Part shown: positions 33,817-43,432 of the stretch, piece after piece
How positions within the stretch are numbered: the stretch's first letter is position 1
Layout: each line of letters begins with the position of its first letter
Assembly (NCBI GenBank): GCA_965222725.1
Contig: OZ244969.1
Span: 3,348,001-3,412,000 of the forward strand
Direction of reading: 5' to 3'
DNA: 64,000 nucleotides
Origin: GCA-2748575 sp965222725
GTDB taxonomy: Bacteria; Pseudomonadota; Gammaproteobacteria; Pseudomonadales; Ketobacteraceae
Made by a program: the position numbers and the translations under genes
Notes under the pieces: model-generated
Database searches by the model: none
What the model was told of the DNA's origin: nothing
What the model saw: the letters and a program-made list of their open reading frames with translations, nothing else

Positions 33817-35223
33817 CTAGTCGTAAAGGTATTTACTCAGGGTGTGATGCAAATGCCGGATGCGTATCTCCTGATAATTCCCCAACGAAACACTGCCTTT
33901 GCGTGAGGCTTTCAATCCCTTTTGCACATAGGGCAGATTCCCCATGTCCTGATCGAAAATGCCCCCAAGGGCTCCCAGTTCTTCGGCACTGGACCAGGGT
34001 TCATCATCCCCCAGGCGGTGAATGGGCACTGGCGCGGGTTTTTCCGCGCCTTCCGGCGCCCGCATCAGAATCATCACATCCATGAGGGAAGAATCCGGAT
34101 CGCTGCCATTGGGGCGGAAACGGTAAACGATATTGGGGTTGAGTCCGGCCCAGGGCACAAAGTTGGGGAACAGGCTGTACAGAATGGCATCCAGCACTTC
34201 GGTGTCGGAGGCCTGGCTTAAATCCATGCCGTAAAGGGCGCCAAATTCCGCCCGGTTAATGTCCGCCATATGGTGTCGGGCGGATTTGCCTTCCGGCACT
34301 TTGGTGTCCTGAGCGGTGTCTTCCGCCATGCGGCCCGAGGTTTCGATCAGGGAATCCATCATGGCCTGTGGCGTCACATGGGGGATGTGGGGGCTCTGAA
34401 TACCCATCATGGTGATTGTGCGGCTGACATTGTCGCCGAACAGATCATACTGGGAATTGGCATCGCCGGAGTAGGGCAGTATCTGGGGGTGGGTTTCCAC
34501 GGAATGGAAGGATTCGATAAAGGCTTCCATGGTCACTTTCCAGTTGGCGGGTACCACTTTTTGCACGTGTATGGCCTTCCAGCAGTGTTCCAGGGGCCAG
34601 CGCTGAAAGTGCTTTTTCAGTTCTGCGGCGTAGCGGTCAAAGGGTTCCGGTTGATCGGCCATGTTGATAAATATGAAACCACCCCAGGTGGCCACATGGG
34701 CTTCCGGCAGGGAAAAATCATCCTCCGTACAATGGGGAAAGTCCCACTGGCAGGGGGCGGATTTAAAGCTGCCGTCCAGGTTCCAGGTAAAGCCATGAAA
34801 GGGGCAGACAAATTCTTTGGCCTGACCGTCCACGTCCCGCAAGGTGCGGCCCCGGTGCAGGCAGGCGTTGTGAAAGGCCTGGATACGGTCGGGTTCCGTC
34901 CGCACAATCAGCAGGGAGTGGTGGCCGATCTCATAAATCTGGTAATCCCCCACATCGGGGATTTCTTCCTCACGGCAGGCCATTTGCCATACCCGGCTCC
35001 ACATCTTTTCCATTTCCAGATCGTGAAAGGCCTGGGAGGTGTAGCGTTCTGCAGGAATATCGTCGCTGCCCAGGTCGGGCACGGTCACGATCCTGAGTTC
35101 CTCCGGTACCGGGCGGGTATCGGTATCCAGCACGTCCTGATAGGAAACCCCGGGGCAACGGTTGGCGGTGATTTTATGTGAGGTTTCGCGATTGGCGGGG
35201 GGCGCTATGGTGTCGGTGGTCAT
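33817..35223 (-). CDS. Rieske aromatic ring-hydroxylating oxygenase, alpha subunit
   Basis: A 468-residue oxygenase subunit. The Rieske 2Fe-2S ligands are C121, H123, C140 and H143 (CLHRG...CPFHG). The catalytic domain carries the mononuclear-iron motif ESFHSVETHPQ (two histidines five residues apart) in a SRPBCC fold. Members hydroxylate aromatics, steroids, quaternary amines or similar with electrons from a separate reductase. No reductase, ferredoxin or small beta subunit gene is adjacent, so the electron partner is elsewhere. Its length and lone position fit single-component-alpha types. Confidence 0.92.
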   Translation of the reverse strand: MTTDTIAPPANRETSHKITANRCPGVSYQDVLDTDTRPVPEELRIVTVPDLGSDDIPAERYTSQAFHDLEMEKMWSRVWQMACREEEIPDVGDYQIYEIGHHSLLIVRTEPDRIQAFHNACLHRGRTLRDVDGQAKEFVCPFHGFTWNLDGSFKSAPCQWDFPHCTEDDFSLPEAHVATWGGFIFINMADQPEPFDRYAAELKKHFQRWPLEHCWKAIHVQKVVPANWKVTMEAFIESFHSVETHPQILPYSGDANSQYDLFGDNVSRTITMMGIQSPHIPHVTPQAMMDSLIETSGRMAEDTAQDTKVPEGKSARHHMADINRAEFGALYGMDLSQASDTEVLDAILYSLFPNFVPWAGLNPNIVYRFRPNGSDPDSSLMDVMILMRAPEGAEKPAPVPIHRLGDDEPWSSAEELGALGGIFDQDMGNLPYVQKGLKASRKGSVSLGNYQEIRIRHLHHTLSKYLYD

Positions 35224-35325
35224 TATTGTTATCTCCCTTTCACACGCAGCTTGTATGGTTCTGGCCTAGCTTAGCGTGAAAAAAGGAAACAAACAATCCT
35301 GACGGTTTTGTGGTGTGAGCAGACC

Positions 35326-35904
35326 CTAGGGTTCCTCGCCGATGGACTCCACCGTGTAGCGTTCCACTTCAACGGTGGAACTCCAGTGATCCGGCGCCAG
35401 GCCGGCTTTTTGTTTTAAATGGGCCAGAAACAGCTCTTTTGACGGCAGTTGTTCCCACACCGAGGGCAGGAAAGTGCCTTTGTGAAAGGCGCCGTCCGAC
35501 AGAATCAGGCCATCGGTTCCCGGCCGGATCTGGTCCAGCAGCTCTGCCTCGCTGTCGAAGGTCAGGGGTTCCGGCTTGCTGAGCACCGAAATATGGTAAA
35601 CCAGCTCTGGTTCTTCCTGCTCCATCAAGGGGGAGAATCGAGGGTCCCGGAAAGCGGCACTGAAGGCGTTTTCCGAGACATCCTTGGCCAGTGGCCGGTG
35701 GGCCAGCAGGCTGCCGATACAGCCGCGCAACTGGCCGTGCAGATGCAGCGTCACAAAGCTGGCGCCGTCCTCTGACAATGAGGGATCATAATGCGCCAGG
35801 TCTACCGGTTGGGGGGAGCCGTGCAACAGGCCGTGATGCACCGATTTTACGGCGATGGACAGCAGCTGCTCCCGGGCGGTTTCATTCAAACGCTGATCAG
35901 GCAT
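35326..35904 (-). CDS. amrA: AmmeMemoRadiSam system protein A (AMMECR1 domain)
   Basis: A 192-residue AMMECR1-domain protein: FVTLHLHGQLRGCIGSLLAHRPLAKDVSENAFSAAFRDPRF is the hallmark, with LRGCIGS the conserved core. The start at MPDQRLNE (35904) overlaps the amrB stop by 8 bases; the open frame runs 22 codons further up inside amrB. A, B (Memo) and a radical SAM protein form the AmmeMemoRadiSam set, whose reaction is unknown. The radical SAM gene is not next to A and B here. Confidence 0.9.
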   Translation of the reverse strand: MPDQRLNETAREQLLSIAVKSVHHGLLHGSPQPVDLAHYDPSLSEDGASFVTLHLHGQLRGCIGSLLAHRPLAKDVSENAFSAAFRDPRFSPLMEQEEPELVYHISVLSKPEPLTFDSEAELLDQIRPGTDGLILSDGAFHKGTFLPSVWEQLPSKELFLAHLKQKAGLAPDHWSSTVEVERYTVESIGEEP

Positions 35905-36715
35905 GGGCGGATTCCTCCCAGAAAGCCCAGGCGCCGTAGCCCACCACCCGGCTTTTGTCCCCGGTGGCATCGCCGGAATTACACATGCCCAGGGTTTTAA
36001 TGGTCAGCGGATGGGCGCGGGTGGCCGCCAGCAGACCCTTGATGGGATTGCGGCCGCAGGCCTGTTCGTAATCAATGGCGTCGCCGTTAAAGGCCTCAAT
36101 GGCCTTGCAGGTGGCGTTGTCCAGGGCGTTGGCGGTGTCGTAATCCAGAAAATGGCTCAGGTCGGAGCTGATCACAATCAGGGTTTCGTCACCGCCCCAG
36201 AGCGTGTTAATCACATTGCCGGTAATGTCGGCATCGCAGTCGCCCACCACCAGGGGGGTGAGTTCAAAGTCTTTCAGAATGGACTGCAAAAACGGCAGAT
36301 GCACTTCCAGGCTGTGTTCCTGCAAGTGGGCCTGATCCAGGCATACCACGCCGGGGCATTGCCGGGCTTTTTCGGTGTTGGCAGTATCCAGGGGAATCTG
36401 GCCCAGCGGTGTGTCGTAGTAGCTGGCGCTGCAGGTGGCGATACCGGTAAAGCCCACCCGGTGGGAGGGGCCCAGTAGTACGACCCGTTTGATACGCTCC
36501 GCATAAGGCTCCAGCAGGTGATAAGCCCGGGCGGCGGTGCTGCCGGAATACATATACCCTGCATGGGGCGCGATAATGGCTTTGGGTTGCCGGTTGGGCA
36601 GGCTGCCTTCGTCAAATTCGGTGGTGTGGAGCAGGTTATCCACGTCCTGCTGCAATTGCGTGCTGTCGCCGGGGTAGAACAGGCCTGCTACCGCGGCGTG
36701 TCGGATACTGGTCAT
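35897..36715 (-). CDS. amrB: AmmeMemoRadiSam system protein B (Memo homologue)
   Basis: A 272-residue Memo-family protein, structurally related to extradiol dioxygenases. Visible motifs are IIAPHAGYMYSGSTAARAY, LLGPSHRVGF, HSLEVHLPFLQ and VISSDLSHFLDYD, which supply conserved histidines and acids of the metal site. The start at 36715 is preceded by GGAGG. It is the first gene of a two-gene operon with amrA. Confidence 0.93.
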   Translation of the reverse strand: MTSIRHAAVAGLFYPGDSTQLQQDVDNLLHTTEFDEGSLPNRQPKAIIAPHAGYMYSGSTAARAYHLLEPYAERIKRVVLLGPSHRVGFTGIATCSASYYDTPLGQIPLDTANTEKARQCPGVVCLDQAHLQEHSLEVHLPFLQSILKDFELTPLVVGDCDADITGNVINTLWGGDETLIVISSDLSHFLDYDTANALDNATCKAIEAFNGDAIDYEQACGRNPIKGLLAATRAHPLTIKTLGMCNSGDATGDKSRVVGYGAWAFWEESAHA

Positions 36716-36884
36716 AATTTCACCCTCCTTTGGTGGTGGGTCATATCCCACAATATGGATCTGTAGACGGGATGTTTCAAGAGGCTTTCGCCAGACATAC
36801 CAATACCTGAAGGTCAGATTTTGGATATGGAGAGTATGCCCCTATAATCGGCCAACTTAACTTTTGGGGATAAGGGGGCATCCA

Positions 36885-38228
36885 TTGGGGACTCAAGGCT
36901 ACCAGCCGCTTTGGCTGGCGCGATCGCACCCGTTGCGGGACTCGCTTTATCAGGAGCTGCATAACCGGCCGTTTCCGGTGGTATCCGGGCCGTTGGCGGT
37001 GTCCCATATCGCCATGGCTAACGATGCCGTATCCGTGTCAGAACAGCTGGAGGTGCTGGGGGAGCTGGCCCGCCAGTACAGTGTGAATCCGCCCGCGCCT
37101 CATGCCTCCTGCTATTACCAGAATTTTGGTGAATTCGAGATCCGCTGGGAAAAGCACACGGAGTTTTCCACCTATACCGTGCTGGTGCCGGTGGACGAGG
37201 GCATCGGCTTTGAACAGCCGGCCCTGTCGTTGTTGCCGCAACGCTGGCTGGAATCCATACCCGGGGATTTTGTGGTAGGGGTGCATATGCTGGTGCAGCC
37301 TGCGGGGGAAGATCCCGTCAGCAAGGAAAGCCTGAAACAGCATTTTGAAGGTCAGCGACTAATTGGCTGCCAGACCCAGGACGGCCTGGCCACCGTGTGG
37401 ACTGCCTTCCGACTGCACAACGACGGTTTTACCCGCCTGCTGGTGCTGGATCATGGCCTGAATGATTGCCAGACCGGTCGCCTGATCCGGAACCTGCTGG
37501 AAATCGAGGCTTACCGCATTATGGCGCTGCTGGCGTTGCCTTTGGCTCGTGAGCTGGCGGCCACCGTTACCCGCATGGACACGGAGCTGGCGAATATCAT
37601 TCACCAGATTTCGGAAATCAGTAACCCGGATGACGAGCGCCGCCTGCTGAAATACCTGACTGCCCTGGCAGGGGAAGTGGAAAAACAACGGGCCAACACC
37701 AATTCCCGCTTTGAAGCCACCCGTGCCTATTACAAGCTGGTGGCCAAGCGGCTGACCACCTTTAACCGGGGCGAGCATTTAGGCGTGCAGAGTATTCCGG
37801 AATTTCTGGAGCGGCGCTTTACCCCGGCAATCCGCACCTGTGAATCGGTGCAGGCCCGGCTGGAGGATCTGTCCCGCCGCATTGGTCGCGCCGGGGAGCT
37901 GCTGAGCACCCGGGTGGATCTGACCCTGGAAGAGCAAAACCAGCGTTTACTGGGTTCCATGAACAAGCGCAGTAAAATGCAATTGCGCCTGCAGCAAACG
38001 GTGGAAGGCCTTTCCGTCGCTGCCATCAGTTACTACATGGTGGGGCTGCTCAAGTACTTGCTGGCGCCCTTGTATAAATCCGTTGATCCCTACACCGCAT
38101 CAATAGTTACCGCACTGAGTGTGCCAATGGTGGTAGCTGGTGTATGGTTATTAACAAAGCGGGTGAAAAAACAGATCACCCGCAAGGTCATGCCACAAAA
38201 CGCAGTAAAAGACAGCGACATTCAATGA
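36885..38228 (+). CDS. DUF3422 family membrane protein
   Basis: A protein of about 447 residues matching DUF3422: SHPLRDSLYQELHNRPFPVVSGPLAVSHIAM at the start, a long helical middle with coiled-coil stretches (DLSRRIGRAGELLSTRVDLTLEEQNQRLLGSMNKR), and two C-terminal hydrophobic helices (YYMVGLLKYLLAPLY; ASIVTALSVPMVVAGVWLL). No ATG lies at a suitable place. I use TTG at 36885, six bases after AAGGGGG; TTG at 36864 also keeps the frame. Its stop overlaps the fieF start (ATGA). Function unknown. Confidence 0.85.
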   Translation: MGTQGYQPLWLARSHPLRDSLYQELHNRPFPVVSGPLAVSHIAMANDAVSVSEQLEVLGELARQYSVNPPAPHASCYYQNFGEFEIRWEKHTEFSTYTVLVPVDEGIGFEQPALSLLPQRWLESIPGDFVVGVHMLVQPAGEDPVSKESLKQHFEGQRLIGCQTQDGLATVWTAFRLHNDGFTRLLVLDHGLNDCQTGRLIRNLLEIEAYRIMALLALPLARELAATVTRMDTELANIIHQISEISNPDDERRLLKYLTALAGEVEKQRANTNSRFEATRAYYKLVAKRLTTFNRGEHLGVQSIPEFLERRFTPAIRTCESVQARLEDLSRRIGRAGELLSTRVDLTLEEQNQRLLGSMNKRSKMQLRLQQTVEGLSVAAISYYMVGLLKYLLAPLYKSVDPYTASIVTALSVPMVVAGVWLLTKRVKKQITRKVMPQNAVKDSDIQ

Positions 38229-39193
38229 CGACGATTTCACAACAGGAAACACACCGGCTGCTCAAACTCACGTCGGCCGCATCGGTTGCCACCGCTTTTA
38301 TATTAATTGGCGCAAAAGTAGTGGCCTGGGGGCTGTCCGGGTCAGTGGGTTTGCTGGCGTCGCTGGTGGATTCATTGATGGATGCCGCTGCGTCCATCGT
38401 CAATCTGGTGGCTATTCGTTATGCCCTGCAACCGGCGGATGATGAGCACCGTTTTGGTCATGGCAAGGCAGAATCGTTGGCGGGGCTGGGGCAGGCTACC
38501 TTTATTGCCGGTTCAGCGGTGTTTCTGTTTCTGCATGCGGTGGATCGCTTTATCAATCCGCGGGATTTGAAAGCACCGGAAATTGCTGTGGCAGTCATGG
38601 TGTTTTCCATTTTTGCCACCAGCCTGTTGTTGATACTGCAGCGTTACACGGTTAAAAAAACCCAGTCGGTGGCCATTAAAGCGGACAGCCTGCATTACGC
38701 CGCTGACCTGCTCACCAATGTAGCGATTGTGGTGGCCATATTGTTATCCGTTATTGGCTGGCCCGGCTTTGATGCCCTTGCCGGGCTGATTATTTCCCTG
38801 TTTATTTTTTACAGTGCCTTTCAGGTGGGGTATGAAGCCGTGCAGCATTTGCTGGACCGTGAACTGCCGGATGATGAAAAAGCGGAAATCGAAAAAATTG
38901 CCACGGAAGATGCCCTGGTGCTGGGAATTCATGAGTTACGCACCCGGCAATCCGGGCCTACCAAAATGATACAGATGCACCTGGAACTGGACGGCAATAT
39001 GAAGCTGAAAGATGCTCACGCAATTGCCGCGGCGGTGGAGGATAAACTCTTCCGGCGATTTCCGGGGGCGGATGTGATTATTCATCAGGACCCTTACGGG
39101 TTGAAAGAGCAGCACACCTTGCCCGGTGAAATACCGGATGAGATGCAACCGGAGCTGTCCGAGAAAAAGAACGGGCCCGCTGACCAGGAATAG
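38225..39193 (+). CDS. fieF: Cation diffusion facilitator, FieF type
   Basis: A 322-residue CDF transporter with six predicted helices and a cytoplasmic C-terminal metal-binding domain. The transport-site residues D49/D53 (DSLMD) and H157/D161 (HYAAD) line up with D45/D49/H153/D157 of E. coli FieF with a constant offset of four. HRFGHGKAESLAGL is the CDF signature. It exports divalent cations (zinc, ferrous iron) against protons. The start overlaps the DUF3422 stop by four bases, so they are co-translated. Confidence 0.92.
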   Translation: MTTISQQETHRLLKLTSAASVATAFILIGAKVVAWGLSGSVGLLASLVDSLMDAAASIVNLVAIRYALQPADDEHRFGHGKAESLAGLGQATFIAGSAVFLFLHAVDRFINPRDLKAPEIAVAVMVFSIFATSLLLILQRYTVKKTQSVAIKADSLHYAADLLTNVAIVVAILLSVIGWPGFDALAGLIISLFIFYSAFQVGYEAVQHLLDRELPDDEKAEIEKIATEDALVLGIHELRTRQSGPTKMIQMHLELDGNMKLKDAHAIAAAVEDKLFRRFPGADVIIHQDPYGLKEQHTLPGEIPDEMQPELSEKKNGPADQE

Positions 39194-39227
39194 CCAGACG
39201 GGCCCAGTTGAATTGAAATCCGGCAGA

Positions 39228-39737
39228 TCAGTCGATCAGCCTTAAAACATCCAGTGCCGACAGCACGCCGACAATTTTCTGATTATCGCTGACAAACACC
39301 CGGTGAATCCGGTTACGCACCATGGCGGCCGCCACTTCCTTCATGGTGGCGTTGGCCGACACGTCGTGCACGGTGGGTGTCATAATATCTTTCACGGTGG
39401 TTTGCTCTTCAATATCATCGGCAAACTCGTTGATCATGTCGTCGGCAAAATCATAATCCAGGGCATCGGTGTAGTAGCCGTGGGCAGAACGCACGTCGGC
39501 TTCGTCACTGGCAATGCTGGTATGGCGAGCCACATCCGTGACGGATACCACCCCCAGGAGTTTTTCTTCATTGTCTACAACGGGTGCGCCGGAAATGCCG
39601 TTGGAAACCAGAAATTCCGCCAGGTCTTTTACCGACCAGTCCCCGTAGGCGGGCAGAATGTGGCGGGTCATCAGGTCTTTGGCCAGGGTGGAGCGGAGTT
39701 TGTCGTCGGTGGCAAGGGCTTCTGCTGCTTCGTTCAT
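39228..39737 (-). CDS. Tandem CBS-domain protein
   Basis: A 169-residue protein made of a CBS pair. Each unit has a characteristic G-x-P/V-x-D-N-x-x-x-x-G-V-V-S-x-x-D segment: GAPVVDNEEKLLGVVSVTDVAR and HRVFVSDNQKIVGVLSALDVLR. CBS pairs bind adenine nucleotides. No effector domain is attached. An insertion of about 35 acidic residues (YTDALDYDFADDMINEFADDIEEQT) separates the two units. Confidence 0.9.
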   Translation of the reverse strand: MNEAAEALATDDKLRSTLAKDLMTRHILPAYGDWSVKDLAEFLVSNGISGAPVVDNEEKLLGVVSVTDVARHTSIASDEADVRSAHGYYTDALDYDFADDMINEFADDIEEQTTVKDIMTPTVHDVSANATMKEVAAAMVRNRIHRVFVSDNQKIVGVLSALDVLRLID

Positions 39738-39851
39738 AGCGGTAACTCCTTCTGATCAGTATCAGGAACCTCTGAACAAGTCTCTTCAAATTAGCGCATT
39801 CCAGCTATGATGTATATCAACCTGCCGTTCGATTTAAGCCGAGGTGGCCTG

Positions 39852-41426
39852 ATGACCGTTGATCAACTGCGTGAATATCTCACCGATCCCGTCACGTACC
39901 CCCATGAGTGCGGCGATATTCAATTGCTTGAAACCCACATATCCCTTGTGTTTTTAACCGGCGACTTTGCCTACAAGGTAAAAAAGCCGGTGAATTTCGG
40001 TTTTCTGGACTTTTCCACTCCGGAAAAGCGGCGCCATTTCTGTGAGCTGGAAATCACCCGAAACCGGGTGTTTGCGCCGGATCTGTATGCAAAGGTCATG
40101 GGTCTTCATGTGACCGAGCAGGGCGCGGAACTGACAGATGATCTGGAAGGCGCTTCCGAATGTGTCGTGCGTATGCATCAGTTCCCGCAGGAGGACCTGC
40201 TATCCCTGCAGGTGGCTGCAGAGCGTTTCCGGGTGGACGATGCCACTGAACTGGGCCGGCAACTGGCCGGGCTGCACCGGAACCTGGAACAAGCCGCCAG
40301 TGGCGATCCCTGGGGCACGGCGGTTGCGGTGGCTTATCCGGTAAAGGAAAACTTTTCCCAGATTGGCGACAACCTGGATGATCCGGCCCACAAAGAGCGC
40401 TTGAAACCCATTGAGTCCTGGAGCCTGGCGCAACTGGAATCCCTTCACGATACCCTTCACGAGCGGAAAACACTGGGCCGCATTCGTGCCTGCCACGGGG
40501 ATTTGCACCTCAACAATATTCTGTGGCGAAACCATAAGGCGGTGCCTTTTGATTGTATTGAATTCAACGATGAATTCCGTTGGATTGATGTGATCAGTGA
40601 ACTGGCGTTCTTACTGATGGATCTTGAACATGGCGGCCAGCACGAACTGGCCGGTTACTGCCTTAACGGATACCTGGAAGTCAGTGGTGATTTTGCCGGT
40701 GTGGATCTGCTGCGCTTTTATAAAGTGTACCGGGCCATGGTGCGTGCCAAGGTGGCGGTGTTGCGCATGCAGCAACCCATGCTGGAACAGGATGAAAAAC
40801 AGAAGTTTGAGCAGGAATACGAAAGCTATATTGCCCTGGCGGAAACCTATATCAAAAAACAGCCGGTGTGTTTGTACATCACCCACGGTGTGTCCGGTTC
40901 CGGTAAAACCACCATGGCACGGTTTGTGGCGGGGCGCCTGGGGGCTATTCATGTGCGTTCCGATGTGGAACGTAAAAGGTTGTTTCAACTGGAGCCGGAT
41001 GCTTCCAGTGACTCCTTGCTCAACTCCGGCATCTACAACGCCGAAGCCACGGCCAAAACTTTCGCCAGACTGGAACGGATCTCATCTGCCCTGTTGCGTG
41101 CCGGCCATTCGGTGATTGTGGACGCCACCTTTCTCAAGCAGAACAAGCGCCAGTCGTTTGCGGAACTGGCAAAACAACTGGCGGTGCCCTTTGCGATTCT
41201 GGATTGTGCGATCGACGAGCAAACCGCTCGCAACCGGGTAAAAAGTCGCATGGCGTCCGGTCAGGATGCCTCGGAAGCGGATCTGAAGGTGCTGGAACAG
41301 CAGTTGGGCAACCAGGATTTTCTGTCACCGGAGGAGCAGAAATACGTGGTGATGATCGATATGGGTAAACCCCTGGAGGATATTGATCTGGCCCGGCTGA
41401 TTCAGTGTGAATGTATTGCCGACTGA
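39852..41426 (+). CDS. APH-like kinase fused to P-loop kinase (AAA_33)
   Basis: A 524-residue fusion. Residues about 1-320 are an aminoglycoside phosphotransferase-like domain with the catalytic box CHGDLHLNNILW and the metal aspartate in FDCIEFNDEFRWIDV. Residues about 335-515 are a P-loop kinase with Walker A GVSGSGKTT (346-354). This pairing is widespread in proteobacteria and its substrate is not known, so it should not be read as antibiotic resistance. The ATG at 39852 has an AGGTGG site; an upstream ATG at 39807 lacks one. Confidence 0.9.
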   Translation: MTVDQLREYLTDPVTYPHECGDIQLLETHISLVFLTGDFAYKVKKPVNFGFLDFSTPEKRRHFCELEITRNRVFAPDLYAKVMGLHVTEQGAELTDDLEGASECVVRMHQFPQEDLLSLQVAAERFRVDDATELGRQLAGLHRNLEQAASGDPWGTAVAVAYPVKENFSQIGDNLDDPAHKERLKPIESWSLAQLESLHDTLHERKTLGRIRACHGDLHLNNILWRNHKAVPFDCIEFNDEFRWIDVISELAFLLMDLEHGGQHELAGYCLNGYLEVSGDFAGVDLLRFYKVYRAMVRAKVAVLRMQQPMLEQDEKQKFEQEYESYIALAETYIKKQPVCLYITHGVSGSGKTTMARFVAGRLGAIHVRSDVERKRLFQLEPDASSDSLLNSGIYNAEATAKTFARLERISSALLRAGHSVIVDATFLKQNKRQSFAELAKQLAVPFAILDCAIDEQTARNRVKSRMASGQDASEADLKVLEQQLGNQDFLSPEEQKYVVMIDMGKPLEDIDLARLIQCECIAD

Positions 41427-41428
41427 GT

Positions 41429-41887
41429 TCAGCGGGCGAACACCCAGTGTTCCCCGTTGCCCGTTAACAAGGTCAATTCCCACTCGCTTACGGTTTCAAT
41501 GCGGGCGCCTTTCAGCGCGCCGATAAATTCGTTTTCAATTCGCTTCAGATCTTCGTTGGGCAGCAGACAGTAGGCCCGGGTGGACATGGCCTGGGAGAAC
41601 ATCAGGGTGTCTCCCTGCCGGGAATAGGTTGCGCGCCAGTTGTTGCAGGCCAGTCGCCCGAAGGCTGCCCCGGCACCATCCAGGTTCAGGGTAAATTGCG
41701 TTTGCTTGGTTTTTATTTTTCCGCTTGTGCCACTGGCAGCGTCCCCGTAAATGGATTCGCCGTCGATTTCTTTCAGGGTCCACTGACCGGTAATATCCGG
41801 TTGGGAGCCGCTGAGGGTGGCGCAACCGCTGAGGGTCAGGTTCATGGTAAGACAGAAAAACAACACCGCTGATAAACGCCGGCCCAT
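41429..41887 (-). CDS. META-domain lipoprotein (HslJ-like)
   Basis: A 152-residue predicted lipoprotein (LSGC, C about 22). It has one META domain: DITGQWTLKEIDGE, FTLNLDGAGAAFGRLACNNWRATYSRQGDTLMF and MSTRAYC. META/HslJ proteins are envelope-stress related in E. coli. It ends two bases from the convergent kinase gene and lies divergent from the T6SS operon, which marks the left limit of that cluster. Confidence 0.9.
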   Translation of the reverse strand: MGRRLSAVLFFCLTMNLTLSGCATLSGSQPDITGQWTLKEIDGESIYGDAASGTSGKIKTKQTQFTLNLDGAGAAFGRLACNNWRATYSRQGDTLMFSQAMSTRAYCLLPNEDLKRIENEFIGALKGARIETVSEWELTLLTGNGEHWVFAR

Positions 41888-41989
41888 GCAATCACTCCCG
41901 TGGAATAGGTGTCTGAAAAAGCTTCGCTAAAAGATTCGTTAGAGGCACCGATCATAAGGGCTGGCGGGCCTTTTGTGAATTGCCATGAA

Positions 41990-42009
41990 TTGTGCAGTAA
42001 ATTGCGCAA
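41990..42009 (+). promoter_or_regulatory. Shared T6SS tandem motif, copy 1 (upstream of tagH)
   Basis: TTGTGCAG, spacer TAAA, TTGCGCAA. The two octamers are near-direct repeats 12 bases apart. The 3' edge is 58 bases before the tagH ATG. The same arrangement occurs before tssK and hcp. CTGTCTTCCT (42025-42034) downstream is also shared with the tssK leader (43963-43972). Confidence 0.7.
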
Positions 42010-42067
42010 ATCTTTATCCGGCCTCTGTCTTCCTTGCAGGCATGGAAAACATTGGTAATGGGGAAGT

Positions 42068-43432
42068 ATGGAACTGATTCTGGAAGTCACCAGTGATGAG
42101 CGACATCTGATGGGAGAGGCCGCCCGCAAGTCTTTCCGGGCGGTTGGCGGCGTGATTGGCCGCGACCCCGGATGTGACTGGTTTATTCCCGATCAGAAAC
42201 GCCATCTGTCGGGCCGCCATGCGGTGGTGAGCCTGGAAAACGATGGCTTTCATCTGACAGATATCAGCACCAATGGTGTTTTTTTGAACGGTAACGATGA
42301 GCCGGTGGGCAGGGAGCGCAGCGTGCGCCTGAATGATGCCGACCGGCTGTCCATGGGCAATATTGAATTTGTGGTGCGACTGCAGCTGGATCCGGACGCG
42401 GTGCCCTACAAAAGTCAGTCGGACAAGGCGGCCATTGGTGCCAATCCCATGCGTCCGGCGCCTGGTGGCCAGCGCAAGCAGCAGCTCGATCCCCTGGCGG
42501 TGTTCCGCGCCAATCACGGGCTGGATGCCACACCGGCTGGTCAGTCCCCGGTAAAGGAATCCTCTACCACTCGCTTTAGCCTGTCAGAGCAGTCGGTGTC
42601 TGCACCGGATCACCGTCCTGCGGCCCACAAGGCGTTCAAGGCCCCCAATATGCTGCCGGAAGACTGGCTGGGGGAGCCCGTTAACGAGCAACCGGCCCAA
42701 TCCGTTCAGGCATCGCCTGGGCCTTCTCCTGTACCTTCTACGGAACCTTCTCCTGGACCTCGCCCGGTAAGGGCCATGCCCGGCGCCTCACAGGCAAGGC
42801 CCGCGCGCACTATGCCGGTCGACAACCGGTCTGACAGATTATTACGCTGCTTTTTTAAAGGCCTGGGGGTATCGCCGGGTATTCTGGAAAAAGTGGACGG
42901 CGAAAAAGCCATGGAGGAAATGGGGGCGGTTCTCAAGGCCAACATGAACGGCATGGTGGAGCTGATGCAGCAGCGGGCCCAGCTAAAAAACGAATTTCGC
43001 ATGGATATGACCCTGGTGAAAACCCAGGGTAATAACCCGCTGAAGTTTTCTGCCGACAGCAAGCAGGCCATGAAGCACTTGTTCAAACCGGAATCCGGTT
43101 CCTTCCTTACCGTGAGCGAAGCTTTTACAGAATGCTATCAGGACATGCAGGTGCACCAGCTGGCGGTGCTGGCGGGGGTGCAGTCGGCCATGCGGGAAAT
43201 GTTTGCGTCACTCAGCCCGCAACGGGTGGAGGAAAAACTCAGCAAGGACAAATCCGGCCTGTCGGTCAGTTCCAAAGCCAGCCGCTGCTGGCAGAAATAC
43301 CAGAACCTGCATGCCGAACTGGTGGCAGAAGACGACGACTTTAACCGGATTTTCGGTGACGCCTTTGTTGATGCCTACGATGAAAAAGTACTGAGCCTGA
43401 AGGCGCTGATGGGTGGGGAGGAATCTGAATGA
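42068..43432 (+). CDS. tagH: T6SS FHA-domain protein TagH
   Basis: A 454-residue T6SS accessory protein. Residues about 1-95 are an FHA domain (GVIGRDPGCDWFIPD, RHLSGRHAVV, LTDISTNGVFLN) that binds phosphothreonine. A Pro/Ser-rich linker runs about 170-255, and residues about 255-450 are the TagH C-terminal domain (LLRCFFKGLGVSP, FNRIFGDAFVDAYDEKVLSLK). With the Stp1 phosphatase and Stk1 kinase later in the operon it forms the threonine-phosphorylation control known for T6SS. It starts the cluster and overlaps tssJ by four bases. Confidence 0.94.
   Translation: MELILEVTSDERHLMGEAARKSFRAVGGVIGRDPGCDWFIPDQKRHLSGRHAVVSLENDGFHLTDISTNGVFLNGNDEPVGRERSVRLNDADRLSMGNIEFVVRLQLDPDAVPYKSQSDKAAIGANPMRPAPGGQRKQQLDPLAVFRANHGLDATPAGQSPVKESSTTRFSLSEQSVSAPDHRPAAHKAFKAPNMLPEDWLGEPVNEQPAQSVQASPGPSPVPSTEPSPGPRPVRAMPGASQARPARTMPVDNRSDRLLRCFFKGLGVSPGILEKVDGEKAMEEMGAVLKANMNGMVELMQQRAQLKNEFRMDMTLVKTQGNNPLKFSADSKQAMKHLFKPESGSFLTVSEAFTECYQDMQVHQLAVLAGVQSAMREMFASLSPQRVEEKLSKDKSGLSVSSKASRCWQKYQNLHAELVAEDDDFNRIFGDAFVDAYDEKVLSLKALMGGEESE

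Noticed and set aside
34270..35181. 303-codon plus-strand frame opposite the Rieske oxygenase
   Set aside because: Antisense to a gene with intact Rieske and iron-site motifs; no recognisable domain.
39852..41426. Aminoglycoside resistance gene
   Set aside because: The APH-like domain is fused to a P-loop kinase, a widespread conserved fusion of unknown substrate, not a resistance enzyme.
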